Source: Massilia sp. CFBP 13721 (GTDB lineage: Bacteria > Pseudomonadota > Gammaproteobacteria > Burkholderiales > Burkholderiaceae_D). Taken from it: DNA of 64,000 bases. The translations under genes were made by a program, and so were the position numbers. This document shows positions 22,673 to 30,551 of the stretch, one piece after another (the stretch's first letter is position 1; the number at the start of each line of letters is the position of its first letter). Location of the stretch: the NCBI RefSeq assembly GCF_014842025.1, contig NZ_JACYUY010000022.1, positions 44,941 to 108,940 on the forward strand, given 5' to 3'. The notes under the pieces were generated by a model that ran no database searches, was not told the origin of the DNA, and saw only the letters and a list, made by a program, of their open reading frames with translations.

Positions 22673-24469
22673 ATGACGCAGGAACCGAACAACGCCAACG
22701 CCGAACGCGTGCGCCGCCAGGCGCGGTTGCTGGACGGCTTGCGCGAGTTCGTCGCGCGCGAACGCGAGGCGGCGCAGGAAAAGTTAATCGAGGTCTGGCG
22801 CCAGCCCTTGCCCGACCGGCTGGCCAAGGGCCTGTGCCAGCGCTTCCTGCGCATCGAGGCCGGTCCCGAGAAGGGCACGGCCTGGGCCTGGACGGGCGGC
22901 GGCGAATCGCGCTTTCGCGAGGGCGACCTGGTCTGCCTGCACGACGGCTCGCCCTTGAACCTGATGCTGGCGCGCGGCGCCGTCTTCGAGGCGGAAGAAG
23001 AAGGGCGCTGGCTGCTGCGCATCCACCAGGCGGCGCGGGTGGTGAAGGAGGCCGCCGACCTGCCCTGCTATGCCGACCCGGACGACTTCGACCTCACCAA
23101 GTTTTACAAGGAAGCGCTCGACGACATTGGCCAGGCACATCCTCCCTCACGCGCGCATCGCTGCCTGATGCCGCTGCTGGAAGGCCACATCAGCAACGAC
23201 TTCGACCCACGCGATTTCGAAGAGGCCGAAGCGATTGCCTTGCAGGCCGGCCTGAACGCGGCCCAGGCCGAAGCGGTGGGTAAAATCGTCGCCGCCGAGC
23301 AGGTCGCCTGCATCCAGGGGCCGCCCGGGACCGGCAAGACGCGCGTCCTGGCCCTGGCCGTGCGCCTGCTGGTCGAACGCGGCGAGCGGGTGCTGATCAC
23401 CTCGCACACCCACATGGCAATCAACAATGCCCTCAACAAGATCGCCCAGGAAGTCGCCGGCCAGGGCGTGCGCGTGGCCAAGATCGGGCGCCTGACCCAG
23501 GTCGACGGTTTGCAGCCCGGCGTGACGCTGGCCGCCAGCTTCGCCGAATGGCATGGGCGGCCGCTGGAAGGCGGCTACGTGGTCGGCGCCACGCCCTTCG
23601 CCACCTGCGGCAAGGGACTGGAAAACTGCGAGTTCGACACCGTGCTGTTCGACGAAGCGAGCCAGGTGACGCTGCCGCTGGCCCTGATGGCGATGCGGCG
23701 CGGCGCCCGCTTCGTCTTCATCGGCGACCAGAAGCAGCTGCCGCCGGTGCTGCTGGCGCGCTCGGTGCTGGACGAACTGCCCGGCTCGATCTTCGCCAAG
23801 CTGACGTTTCATAATGTCGACAGCGTGATGCTGACCGATACCTACCGCCTGAACGCGGAACTGGCGGCCTGGCCAAGTACATCGTTTTACGGCAACCGCC
23901 TGCGTGCGGCCGGCCCCAACCGCGCGCGCAAACTGCACCTGCAGCCGCGCGAGGATGGCGACCCGTACGACGCCGCGCTGCGCGACGCGGCCAGCCTGGT
24001 CTTCATTCCGACCCTGGACGACAGCGCGCGCAGCCGCAATCATGAGGATGCGCAGCTGGTGGCCGGCCTCTGTGGCGCGGCGATCGAAGGCGGCCTGGCG
24101 CCGCACGAGATCGGCATCGTCACGCCGTTTCGCGCCCATGGACGCACGGTGCGCAATGCCCTGGCGGACCAATTCGGCTGGCACACGGCGCGCGCCATCG
24201 TCGCCGATACGGTCGAGCGGATGCAGGGCCAGGAACGCGAACTGGTCATCCTTTCTCTGGCTGCCGGCGACCTGCGCTTCCTGGCCGCGATCGCCGACTT
24301 CTTCTTCCAGCCCGAGCGTCTGAATGTGTCGGTGACGCGCGCGATGACCAAGCTGGTGATCATCGGCCCCGAGCTGCCGCCGCAGTTCGGTGCCAACGAC
24401 GCGCGCATGGCGTACAACCTGCAGCTGTACCGCAGCCTGCTGGCGGCGGCGCGCCGCATCGAGTTCTGA
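22673..24469 (+). CDS. SF1B (Upf1/DNA2-like) helicase, first of a pair
   Basis: 598 residues from the ATG at 22673. The N-terminal 190 residues (ARLLDGLREFVAREREAAQE to RDFEEAEAIALQ) match no domain I know. Then come all SF1 motifs: Walker A GPPGTGKT at 216-223, TSHTHMAINNAL (Ia), LFDEASQV at about 325-332 (II), FIGDQKQLPPV (III), TDTYRLNAELA (IV), DTVERMQGQERELVILS (V) and LNVSVTRAMTKLVII (VI). This is the AAA_11/AAA_12 arrangement of Upf1-like 5'-3' helicases acting on DNA or RNA. The next gene, another helicase, begins 4 nt after the stop. It diverges from gpx across 150 bp. The longer open frame upstream is an antisense shadow of gpx and usp. Confidence 0.85.
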   Translation: MTQEPNNANAERVRRQARLLDGLREFVAREREAAQEKLIEVWRQPLPDRLAKGLCQRFLRIEAGPEKGTAWAWTGGGESRFREGDLVCLHDGSPLNLMLARGAVFEAEEEGRWLLRIHQAARVVKEAADLPCYADPDDFDLTKFYKEALDDIGQAHPPSRAHRCLMPLLEGHISNDFDPRDFEEAEAIALQAGLNAAQAEAVGKIVAAEQVACIQGPPGTGKTRVLALAVRLLVERGERVLITSHTHMAINNALNKIAQEVAGQGVRVAKIGRLTQVDGLQPGVTLAASFAEWHGRPLEGGYVVGATPFATCGKGLENCEFDTVLFDEASQVTLPLALMAMRRGARFVFIGDQKQLPPVLLARSVLDELPGSIFAKLTFHNVDSVMLTDTYRLNAELAAWPSTSFYGNRLRAAGPNRARKLHLQPREDGDPYDAALRDAASLVFIPTLDDSARSRNHEDAQLVAGLCGAAIEGGLAPHEIGIVTPFRAHGRTVRNALADQFGWHTARAIVADTVERMQGQERELVILSLAAGDLRFLAAIADFFFQPERLNVSVTRAMTKLVIIGPELPPQFGANDARMAYNLQLYRSLLAAARRIEF

Positions 24470-24473
24470 CGCG

Positions 24474-26429
24474 GTGGCCCTCTTCATTCCCGAATGGACG
24501 CGCGCCAGCGGCCGCCAGCTGCAGCAGCGGCGCGTGCTGAATGGCCTCGACGATGCCAGCATCGTGCGCAAGCCCTTGCGCGATGAAAGCGCGGCGCCGG
24601 ACCTGTTCATCGAACACGCCGAACGCGGCTGGCTGGCGCTGGCCGTGGTCGACACACCCTTCGACGGGCTCGACGTTCATCAACTGTTCGCAAGCGAAAC
24701 GCGCGCCGCCTTCGACGCCCAGGTAGCGGCCTGGCGCGCCGCGATGCCGAATGCGCTGCCATTGCTGCTGGTGCTGTGGAGCTGCGCCGACGCGGAAGCA
24801 GCCGCACTCGCACGCCAGCTCGACGTGGCAAACGTGCACCTGCTGGCGCGCGAACGCTTTGTCGACGGCGGCGCGGCGGGGCTGGCGGCATTCCAGCGGC
24901 CCCTCCCACCGGACGCGGAAGACGCGCTGCGCACGCGCTTCTTTCCCGAATCCGGCATCCCGCTGCCGACCGCGGCGCGCAAGCGTTTCAGGCGCAGCAA
25001 TGGCGCCAGCCTGGCGCTGTTCCTCGATCCGCAGCAGGAGTGGGCCAGCAAGCTCGATCTGGAACTCCCCGACGAGCAGGCCCAGGCCGTCACCGACCTC
25101 AGTGTGCGCCTGGTGAACGGCGTCGCCGGCAGCGGCAAGACCTTGATTGCCCTGAGCCGCGCGCTGCTGCTGGCCGAGATGCATCCGCGCGAGCGCGTGC
25201 TGGTCCTGATCCACAACACGCCGATCGTGGCCGACATCCGCGAACGCCTGCACCGCGCGCACGGGCGCGTACCGGCCAATCTCGAGATCACGACCTATTC
25301 CGCCTGGATCCACCGCCAGTGGCGCCGCCTGTTCCATGCGCCCCTGGCGATGCCGCCTGATCCGGCGTACCTGCCGCAGCTGGTCGCACGCCTGCGCGGG
25401 CGCTGGCCGGACCTGAAACTGGGGGAACGCCAACTGATCGAGGAATTCGATTTCCTCAACGAGATGCTGGTGACGAGCGAGGCCGAATACATGGACACCA
25501 GCCGCGCCGGCCGCGGCTTTTCGCTGCGCGCCAAGGAGCGCCACGACATTTGGAACCTGTTCGAAGCGGTGACAAGCGCGCTGTACGCCGAGGGCTTGCG
25601 CATGTGGAGCGCGGTCGCCTTCGAGGTCTGCCGCGCACCCGCGCACGGCGCCCTGGAGCGCTACGAACACATCCTGGTCGACGAGGCCCAATTCTTCGCG
25701 CCTTCCTGGTTCCATACCGTCAAATTGGCGCTGCGCCCGCAGGGACGCCTGTTCCTGTGCGCCGATCCGAACCAGGGCTTCATGAAGAGCCGCCTCAGCT
25801 GGCGCAACGCTGGCCTCGACGTGGCTGGACGCACCAAGAAACTGCTGCGCTCCTACCGCACCACGCAGGCGATCCTGCACACGGCCGGCACCTTGCTGGC
25901 GCGCGCCGTGCAGGCCGATCCCGAGCATTACCTGGAACCGGATTTTACGGATATGGAGGAGGGCGCCGCGCCGATCCTGCTGCGCGTCGACACGCCGCAG
26001 GATGCGGTCGACCGCGCCGTCAACGAGATCGTGGCGCTGGTCGAGCGGCACGGCTTGCCGCTGTCGAGCTTCCTCGTCATCTACGGCGGCGACACGCCGA
26101 AACAGCTGCTGTACCGGCGCCTGTGCGCCGCGCTCGGCGCCGACCGCGTCTGGTGGCTGAACAAGGATAAAAAGCAGCCGCCGGCCGGCTACGGTCCCGA
26201 CTACCTGCGCCTGGCGAACCTGGAAACGGCCACCGGCCTCGAAGGCGGCGCCGTGTTCCTGCTGGGGATGGAAAGCCTGCTGACGGCAGGCGGGGACGAT
26301 GCTGGTGGCGCGCGCGAAGCCGATGCCCGCAAACTGTACATGGCGATGACCCGCGCCAGCCATCGCCTGGTGATGCTCAGCACCGACGACGTGCCGGCCG
26401 AGGTGCTGCCGCTGTTCCGGGCGCCTTGA
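24474..26429 (+). CDS. SF1A (UvrD/Rep-like) helicase with unusual N-terminal domain, second of a pair
   Basis: 651 residues from a GTG 4 nt after the previous stop; no Shine-Dalgarno site is seen, so coupling to the upstream gene is likely. Residues 1-165 (ALFIPEWTRASGRQLQQRRV, APDLFIEHAERGWLALAVVD) look like a NERD-type nuclease fold with PD at 42-43, but the usual E-x-K position reads AVVD, so catalysis is doubtful. The helicase core has GVAGSGKT at 216-223, ILVDEAQFF, LCADPNQGFM, KLLRSYRTTQAIL and the closing KLYMAMTRASHRLVML. It is shorter than UvrD and lacks an obvious motif for 2B-domain expansion. It may act with its neighbour in repair or defence. Confidence 0.82.
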   Translation: MALFIPEWTRASGRQLQQRRVLNGLDDASIVRKPLRDESAAPDLFIEHAERGWLALAVVDTPFDGLDVHQLFASETRAAFDAQVAAWRAAMPNALPLLLVLWSCADAEAAALARQLDVANVHLLARERFVDGGAAGLAAFQRPLPPDAEDALRTRFFPESGIPLPTAARKRFRRSNGASLALFLDPQQEWASKLDLELPDEQAQAVTDLSVRLVNGVAGSGKTLIALSRALLLAEMHPRERVLVLIHNTPIVADIRERLHRAHGRVPANLEITTYSAWIHRQWRRLFHAPLAMPPDPAYLPQLVARLRGRWPDLKLGERQLIEEFDFLNEMLVTSEAEYMDTSRAGRGFSLRAKERHDIWNLFEAVTSALYAEGLRMWSAVAFEVCRAPAHGALERYEHILVDEAQFFAPSWFHTVKLALRPQGRLFLCADPNQGFMKSRLSWRNAGLDVAGRTKKLLRSYRTTQAILHTAGTLLARAVQADPEHYLEPDFTDMEEGAAPILLRVDTPQDAVDRAVNEIVALVERHGLPLSSFLVIYGGDTPKQLLYRRLCAALGADRVWWLNKDKKQPPAGYGPDYLRLANLETATGLEGGAVFLLGMESLLTAGGDDAGGAREADARKLYMAMTRASHRLVMLSTDDVPAEVLPLFRAP

Positions 26430-27458
26430 TCAGCGGCCCGCTGCGGCGTTGTCGAGTTCCGTGAGCTGCTTCAATCGGCGCGCGGTGAGCTGGGCGCGCC
26501 AGCCGGAACCGGGCACTTGCGGGTGGCGGATCGAGCCATACAATTCCATCGCATCGCGGTAGGCCAGCCAGGCGCGCTGCGCCTTTTCGACGCCGCTCTT
26601 GCGGATCGTGCCGAGGTAGGAGGTACTGGCCGGACGGTTCAGCATGAACTGGCGGTAGGTCGCATTCATCTTCTGTTCCAGGCTGTCGAACTCGGCGTCG
26701 GTGAAGCGCGGCGCCTTGCCCGCCTCGGCCGCGAGCACGTCGTCCGCGAACTGGTCGAGCTCGGCCGCCTGGACGTCGAGCTGCAGCGCGCGCGTGGCGC
26801 TGCTGCCGGCATCGGTCTCGTAGTCGACCCGGTGCTGGGCAAAGTAATGGGCGGCCTTGGTCGCCATCTCCAGGCCCAACTGCTCCTTCGCATTCCAGCC
26901 GCGTGCCAGCGCCGCCAGCTGGCCGCTGCGCGATTTATCGCGCTGGCGTTCGCGCACCGCCGCGCAGCGGCTGCGCATGTCGGTGCTGGCGTCGTCGCAG
27001 ACGTCGATCGCCGCGCGGTCATCGCCGCTGGCGCGGCGGCGCACGTGCTCGATCCGGCTCTTCATTTCGTCGACCGGACTCTGGATGCTGCAGGCATGTT
27101 TCAAGGCCAGGTCGAACTGCGGAGTGCCGCCGGCGCCATTCGCATACAGCATCATCAACACGCCGTGCGCGTTGGTGCGCGCGGCGCAGGCATGGACCCG
27201 CTGCCAGTCGGCCTTATTCGCTTCCGGCTGGTTGAGGGTGTCGTAGTACAGGGCGGAGGCGTCGCAGCGCGCGCTTGCGCCGGCCCTGCTATCCATCATC
27301 TGCCGTGCTTGTTCGTTTTTGACGCGCAGGCATTGGCGGTACCAGTCGCTACTGCGCAGCACTTCCGGCGGAGCACCGTAGACGTTCGGATACGGCGCAG
27401 CCTGGACAGCGGTGCTGAGCAGGCTTGCAAGCAAAAACGGCCAAGTCGCACGGGGCAT
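26430..27458 (-). CDS. Exported protein with C-terminal LprI/DUF1311-like domain
   Basis: 342 residues with a signal peptide (MPRATWPFLLASLLSTAVQA, cleavage near QAA). The C-terminal 90 residues read as a DUF1311 (LprI-like) unit: FDSLEQKMNATYRQFM, then EKAQRAWLAYRDAMELYGS. In that family the QR.WL.YRD motif is diagnostic; members include a lysozyme inhibitor. The first 200 residues contain paired Cys residues (CLRVKN, CDASALYYD, VHACAARTNAHGVLMMLYANG, CDDAS...RCAAV) that resemble a Sel1/helical-repeat-like array. The stop directly abuts the stop of the helicase gene on the other strand. Confidence 0.7.
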   Translation of the reverse strand: MPRATWPFLLASLLSTAVQAAPYPNVYGAPPEVLRSSDWYRQCLRVKNEQARQMMDSRAGASARCDASALYYDTLNQPEANKADWQRVHACAARTNAHGVLMMLYANGAGGTPQFDLALKHACSIQSPVDEMKSRIEHVRRRASGDDRAAIDVCDDASTDMRSRCAAVRERQRDKSRSGQLAALARGWNAKEQLGLEMATKAAHYFAQHRVDYETDAGSSATRALQLDVQAAELDQFADDVLAAEAGKAPRFTDAEFDSLEQKMNATYRQFMLNRPASTSYLGTIRKSGVEKAQRAWLAYRDAMELYGSIRHPQVPGSGWRAQLTARRLKQLTELDNAAAGR

Positions 27459-27937
27459 GACACTCTCCTAAAAAGTTTCCTATTGGAAGTTTTAACGCTA
27501 CCGTGGACATCTGCAGAGGATGGTGAGATGGCGCAATTTTATTTCCCTGCCTGGAGGCCGAATTGCCGGATATGGCAGAGTTTCGACAAGAAAATTTACA
27601 GTCCGTAACGGCTTTAACGCCATTCTCGTGCACGTCCGCAAACAGCTGATTCAGCTCTGCCAACTACTTGATAAATCGACTGTGAACACGACGCAACGGG
27701 CATAATTTTTTTCCGTACGGAAAGCAAAAAACGCGGCGCGTTTGCGTAGAATTGCCACCCATCACTTCTTGACGCCAACCAACATACGGTTGGCGTTTGT
27801 ACTTTACCCCCCTGTCAGCAGTCAGTTACGAACGGCAGAGCAGTCGCAAAGACGCCACCGTTCCAACGCTTTTCCCGAAGAGTGGAGCCTCTCGGACAGC
27901 ACTGAAGCTCAGGCTTACATTTCTCGGTTTAGAAATA
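27459..27937. other. Intergenic region between the LprI-like gene and the MFS gene
   Basis: 479 bases between divergent genes, somewhat AT-richer than its surroundings. It holds a perfect palindrome at 27710-27723. The frame of the MFS gene is open back to 27797 but the extra part lacks family similarity. No RNA gene recognised. Confidence 0.5.
27710..27723. promoter_or_regulatory. Perfect palindrome TTTCCGTACGGAAA, candidate operator
   Basis: 14-bp perfect inverted repeat, preceded by a T-run and followed by an A-rich stretch, 215 bp upstream of the MFS start. Its symmetry suits a dimeric regulator. An alternative is a weak bidirectional hairpin. Confidence 0.35.
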
Positions 27938-29113
27938 ATGCACACCACTGTTCCCGCTGTCCCCGCCTCGATCTCTTCGTCGCGCAGCCCGGTTCTCGTT
28001 CAAGTTCAACAATATGCGCTGCCCATCATGTTCGCCCTGTTCGGCGTGATCATGGGCTCGTGGGCCGGCCGCATCCCGGCCCTGGCCGAGCGCGTGCACG
28101 TGTCGCACTCGGCCCTGTCGATGGTGCTGCTGTGCGGCGGCGTCGGCGCGCTGCTGTCGTTTCCGGTTTCGTCGTTCCTGATGGGCCGTTTCGGCGCGCG
28201 TAAATCGCTGCTGATCTCCGGCCTGGCCCTGCTGGGCGTACTGGTGTCGATCGGCATGGCGCCGACCGTGTCGCGCCTGATGATGGCCGTGCTGATGCTC
28301 GGCATCACCGCCAGCACCTACGACGTGGCCATGAATGCCGCCGCCTCGAAGCGCGAAAAGCAGACCGGTAAATCGGAAATGTCGATGCTGCACGGCCTGG
28401 CCTGCGCCGGCGGCCTGGTCGGCGCCACGCTGGGCAGCCTGATGGGCAGCCTGAAGATCGCCCCGGCGACCCACTTCGTGATGGTCGCCATTCCGTTGGC
28501 CCTGGCCCTGTACGGCGCCTACACCATGCTCGACGCCGACGATGCGGTCGAGAAGGTCGAAAAGAAGAAGTTCGCACTGCCGCGCGGTCCGATGGCACTG
28601 CTAGGCCTGCTGGGTTTCCTCGGCTCGATGTCGGAAGGCAGCATCGCCGACTGGAGCGGCGTGTTCCTCAAAGAACACTTCGGCGCGACCGACGGCCTGG
28701 CGCCGCTGGCCCTGACCTGCTTCTCGGCGATGATGCTGGTGTCGCGCCTGGTCGGCGACAAGCTGAAAGTGCGCTTCGGCGCCCAGCGCCTGGTCGCCAC
28801 CGGCGCCCTGGTGTCGAGCGCCGGCCTGTTCTTCGCCGTGCTGTCGCCGAACGCCTACGTTGCGCTTGCCGGCTTCGCCGTCGCCGGCCTCGGCCTGTCG
28901 CTGCTGTTCCCGTTCGTGTTCAGCGCCGCCGGCGCCCAGGGCCCGGTCGCCCTGGCCGGTGTCGCCAGCATGGCCTACAGCGGCACCCTGATGGGCCCAC
29001 CGGTGATCGGTGCCATCGCCCACCACGTCGGCATGCAAATGGCGATCGCTTATGTCGGCGGCCTGTCGCTGTTGATCGCCTTCGTTGCCAGCCGTACCCG
29101 GTTGTTGAAGTAA
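27938..29113 (+). CDS. MFS transporter
   Basis: 391 residues with 12 predicted spans. The first loop has the MFS motif in GRFGARKSLLISG. The region SMSEGSIADWSGVFLKEHFG is seen in the YbjJ-like subgroup, often annotated as sugar or fucose-like permeases. The start at 27938 is chosen because MHTT begins the family-like region and the preceding 47 codons are not membrane-like; no clear ribosome site is seen. Substrate unknown. Confidence 0.85.
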   Translation: MHTTVPAVPASISSSRSPVLVQVQQYALPIMFALFGVIMGSWAGRIPALAERVHVSHSALSMVLLCGGVGALLSFPVSSFLMGRFGARKSLLISGLALLGVLVSIGMAPTVSRLMMAVLMLGITASTYDVAMNAAASKREKQTGKSEMSMLHGLACAGGLVGATLGSLMGSLKIAPATHFVMVAIPLALALYGAYTMLDADDAVEKVEKKKFALPRGPMALLGLLGFLGSMSEGSIADWSGVFLKEHFGATDGLAPLALTCFSAMMLVSRLVGDKLKVRFGAQRLVATGALVSSAGLFFAVLSPNAYVALAGFAVAGLGLSLLFPFVFSAAGAQGPVALAGVASMAYSGTLMGPPVIGAIAHHVGMQMAIAYVGGLSLLIAFVASRTRLLK

Positions 29114-29162
29114 TCCCCTGCGACCGCACGTGGCGCTGTTGCGTGGGGCGGTATCAGTTTGC

Positions 29163-29379
29163 TTGATCCGCATGGGCACGGGTGCCCATCCTACGAGGAT
29201 GTGAAAAAATCGCCATGGCTGCGTTGCCTCGTCTCGCCGTACACTCGTACTGTCTTCGACTCGGCGCCTTGCCCTGACGTTTTTTTCACATCCTCTACGG
29301 GACACGTTACGTATCCGGGTTTTGTACGATCGCCGTTGGCATAATCCGTAGGATGGGCACTTGTGCCCATGCGGATCAA
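29163..29379. repeat. Nested inverted-repeat element (217 bp)
   Basis: Outer arms of 33 nt (29163-29195 and 29347-29379) begin TTGATCCGCATGGGCAC and end GTGCCCATGCGGATCAA; they are inverted copies with two mismatches. Inside lie perfect 15-nt arms GAGGATGTGAAAAAA (29195-29209) and TTTTTTCACATCCTC (29281-29295). The arms belong to the dispersed repeat family, while the centre is a different sequence. Together with short flanks it fills the 312-bp gap between MFS and AraC; no gene is seen. Confidence 0.75.
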
Positions 29380-29425
29380 ACATTCCGTTAGCAGTACAGG
29401 CAACAGCCCCACGGTCGCATGCGCA

Positions 29426-30265
29426 TCATGCGACCGGCACGATCTCCTTCAGCCACTGCCGTGGCGACACCCCCACCAATGCCGTGAATGCCCGCGTGAA
29501 TGCAGGCGCACTGGTGTAGCCGGCCTGGCTGCTGACCACTTTTACAGGCATCCCCTTCCTCAGCAAATTCTGGGCGATGCCGATGCGCCAGCGCGTCAGG
29601 TATTCGCCGGGCGGCATGCCGACCACGTTCCTGAAGTGCTCCGTAAAGCGCGCGCGCGACATGCAGGCTTCGCGCGCCAGCGTCTCGAGTTGCCAGGGTT
29701 CGTGCGGGCGCGCGTGGATCGCCCCCAGCACCGGCGCCAGCTGGCGGTCGGCCAGGCCGGCGAGCAAGCCGATCGACAAGGTCCCGGTTTCGAATTCGTG
29801 GCGCAGCACCTGGATCATCAATACGTCGCACAGGCGGTCGAGGATGACGTCGCGCCCCTGCTCCTTGCCGGCGGCTTCGGCGAACAACAACTCCAGCGTG
29901 TGCCCGAGCGCCGGCATGCCGGCCAGCGGCAGGTACAGGCAGGCGGGCAGGGCGCGCGCCAGCGGATTGGCGCCGCCGTCCTCGAAGCAGATGTGGGCGC
30001 ACAGCAGGGTGGCGATGGCGCCGTCGGGCACCTCCAGCACATGAGCCGTGCCGCGCGGATAAAACACCATCGCCGGCTGGTCGATCCGCAGCGCCGGCGC
30101 TCCCTCGTGGCGGAACACGACCGGACCCTTGCGCACCAGGTGCAGCTGCCCGGCCGATTTATCTTCGGCAAAGGCATTCGAGTCGCAAAACATCCCATTG
30201 AAAAATACCCGGGCTCGAAACGAGTAGCGGCCGACCAGCGACGAGATCTTGTCCATAAGCTCCAT
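29426..30265 (-). CDS. AraC-family transcriptional regulator (cupin sensor)
   Basis: 279 residues from the ATG at 30265; an ATG at 30256 with a closer GGAG is possible. The N-terminal half is a cupin-like sensor (GQLHLVRKGPVVFRHEG, MVFYPRGTAHVLEVPDGA, LLCAHICFEDGGANP). The C-terminal 100 residues hold two helix-turn-helix units (WQLETLAREACMSRARFTEH, MPVKVVSSQAGYTSAPAFTR) with the AraC signature ending VGVSPRQWLK. The ligand and targets are unknown. The GH2 gene upstream on the same strand is 286 bp away and might be a target. Confidence 0.88.
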   Translation of the reverse strand: MELMDKISSLVGRYSFRARVFFNGMFCDSNAFAEDKSAGQLHLVRKGPVVFRHEGAPALRIDQPAMVFYPRGTAHVLEVPDGAIATLLCAHICFEDGGANPLARALPACLYLPLAGMPALGHTLELLFAEAAGKEQGRDVILDRLCDVLMIQVLRHEFETGTLSIGLLAGLADRQLAPVLGAIHARPHEPWQLETLAREACMSRARFTEHFRNVVGMPPGEYLTRWRIGIAQNLLRKGMPVKVVSSQAGYTSAPAFTRAFTALVGVSPRQWLKEIVPVA

Positions 30266-30551
30266 GTTTGAGGATGAGCAGCCTATTCTGGACGATCTGC
30301 TATTTTTTAGGAAGCGAATTGACGGAATTGTTGACAGAGGGGGCCGAAACGACCATGTTGTCGCTCGAGTTGACGAAGCCGGCCGGTGGCCTATGAGCCT
30401 ATCCCAGTAGTCCAGAGTCGCTGCAAGCGCGCATGACAAGCGGATGCTGCGTTGCTCGTCGGTTGTATGGGCCCGCCATGCGCCCTCCTCGCGCCTTGCC
30501 CGCGCTTGCCATGCATCGCTCTCAGCTTCCTCCGGACTACCGGGATAGACT

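Noticed and set aside
30266..30551. Possible gene between AraC and GH2
   Set aside because: Only frames without coding character were found, and the AraC frame extension lacks similarity.
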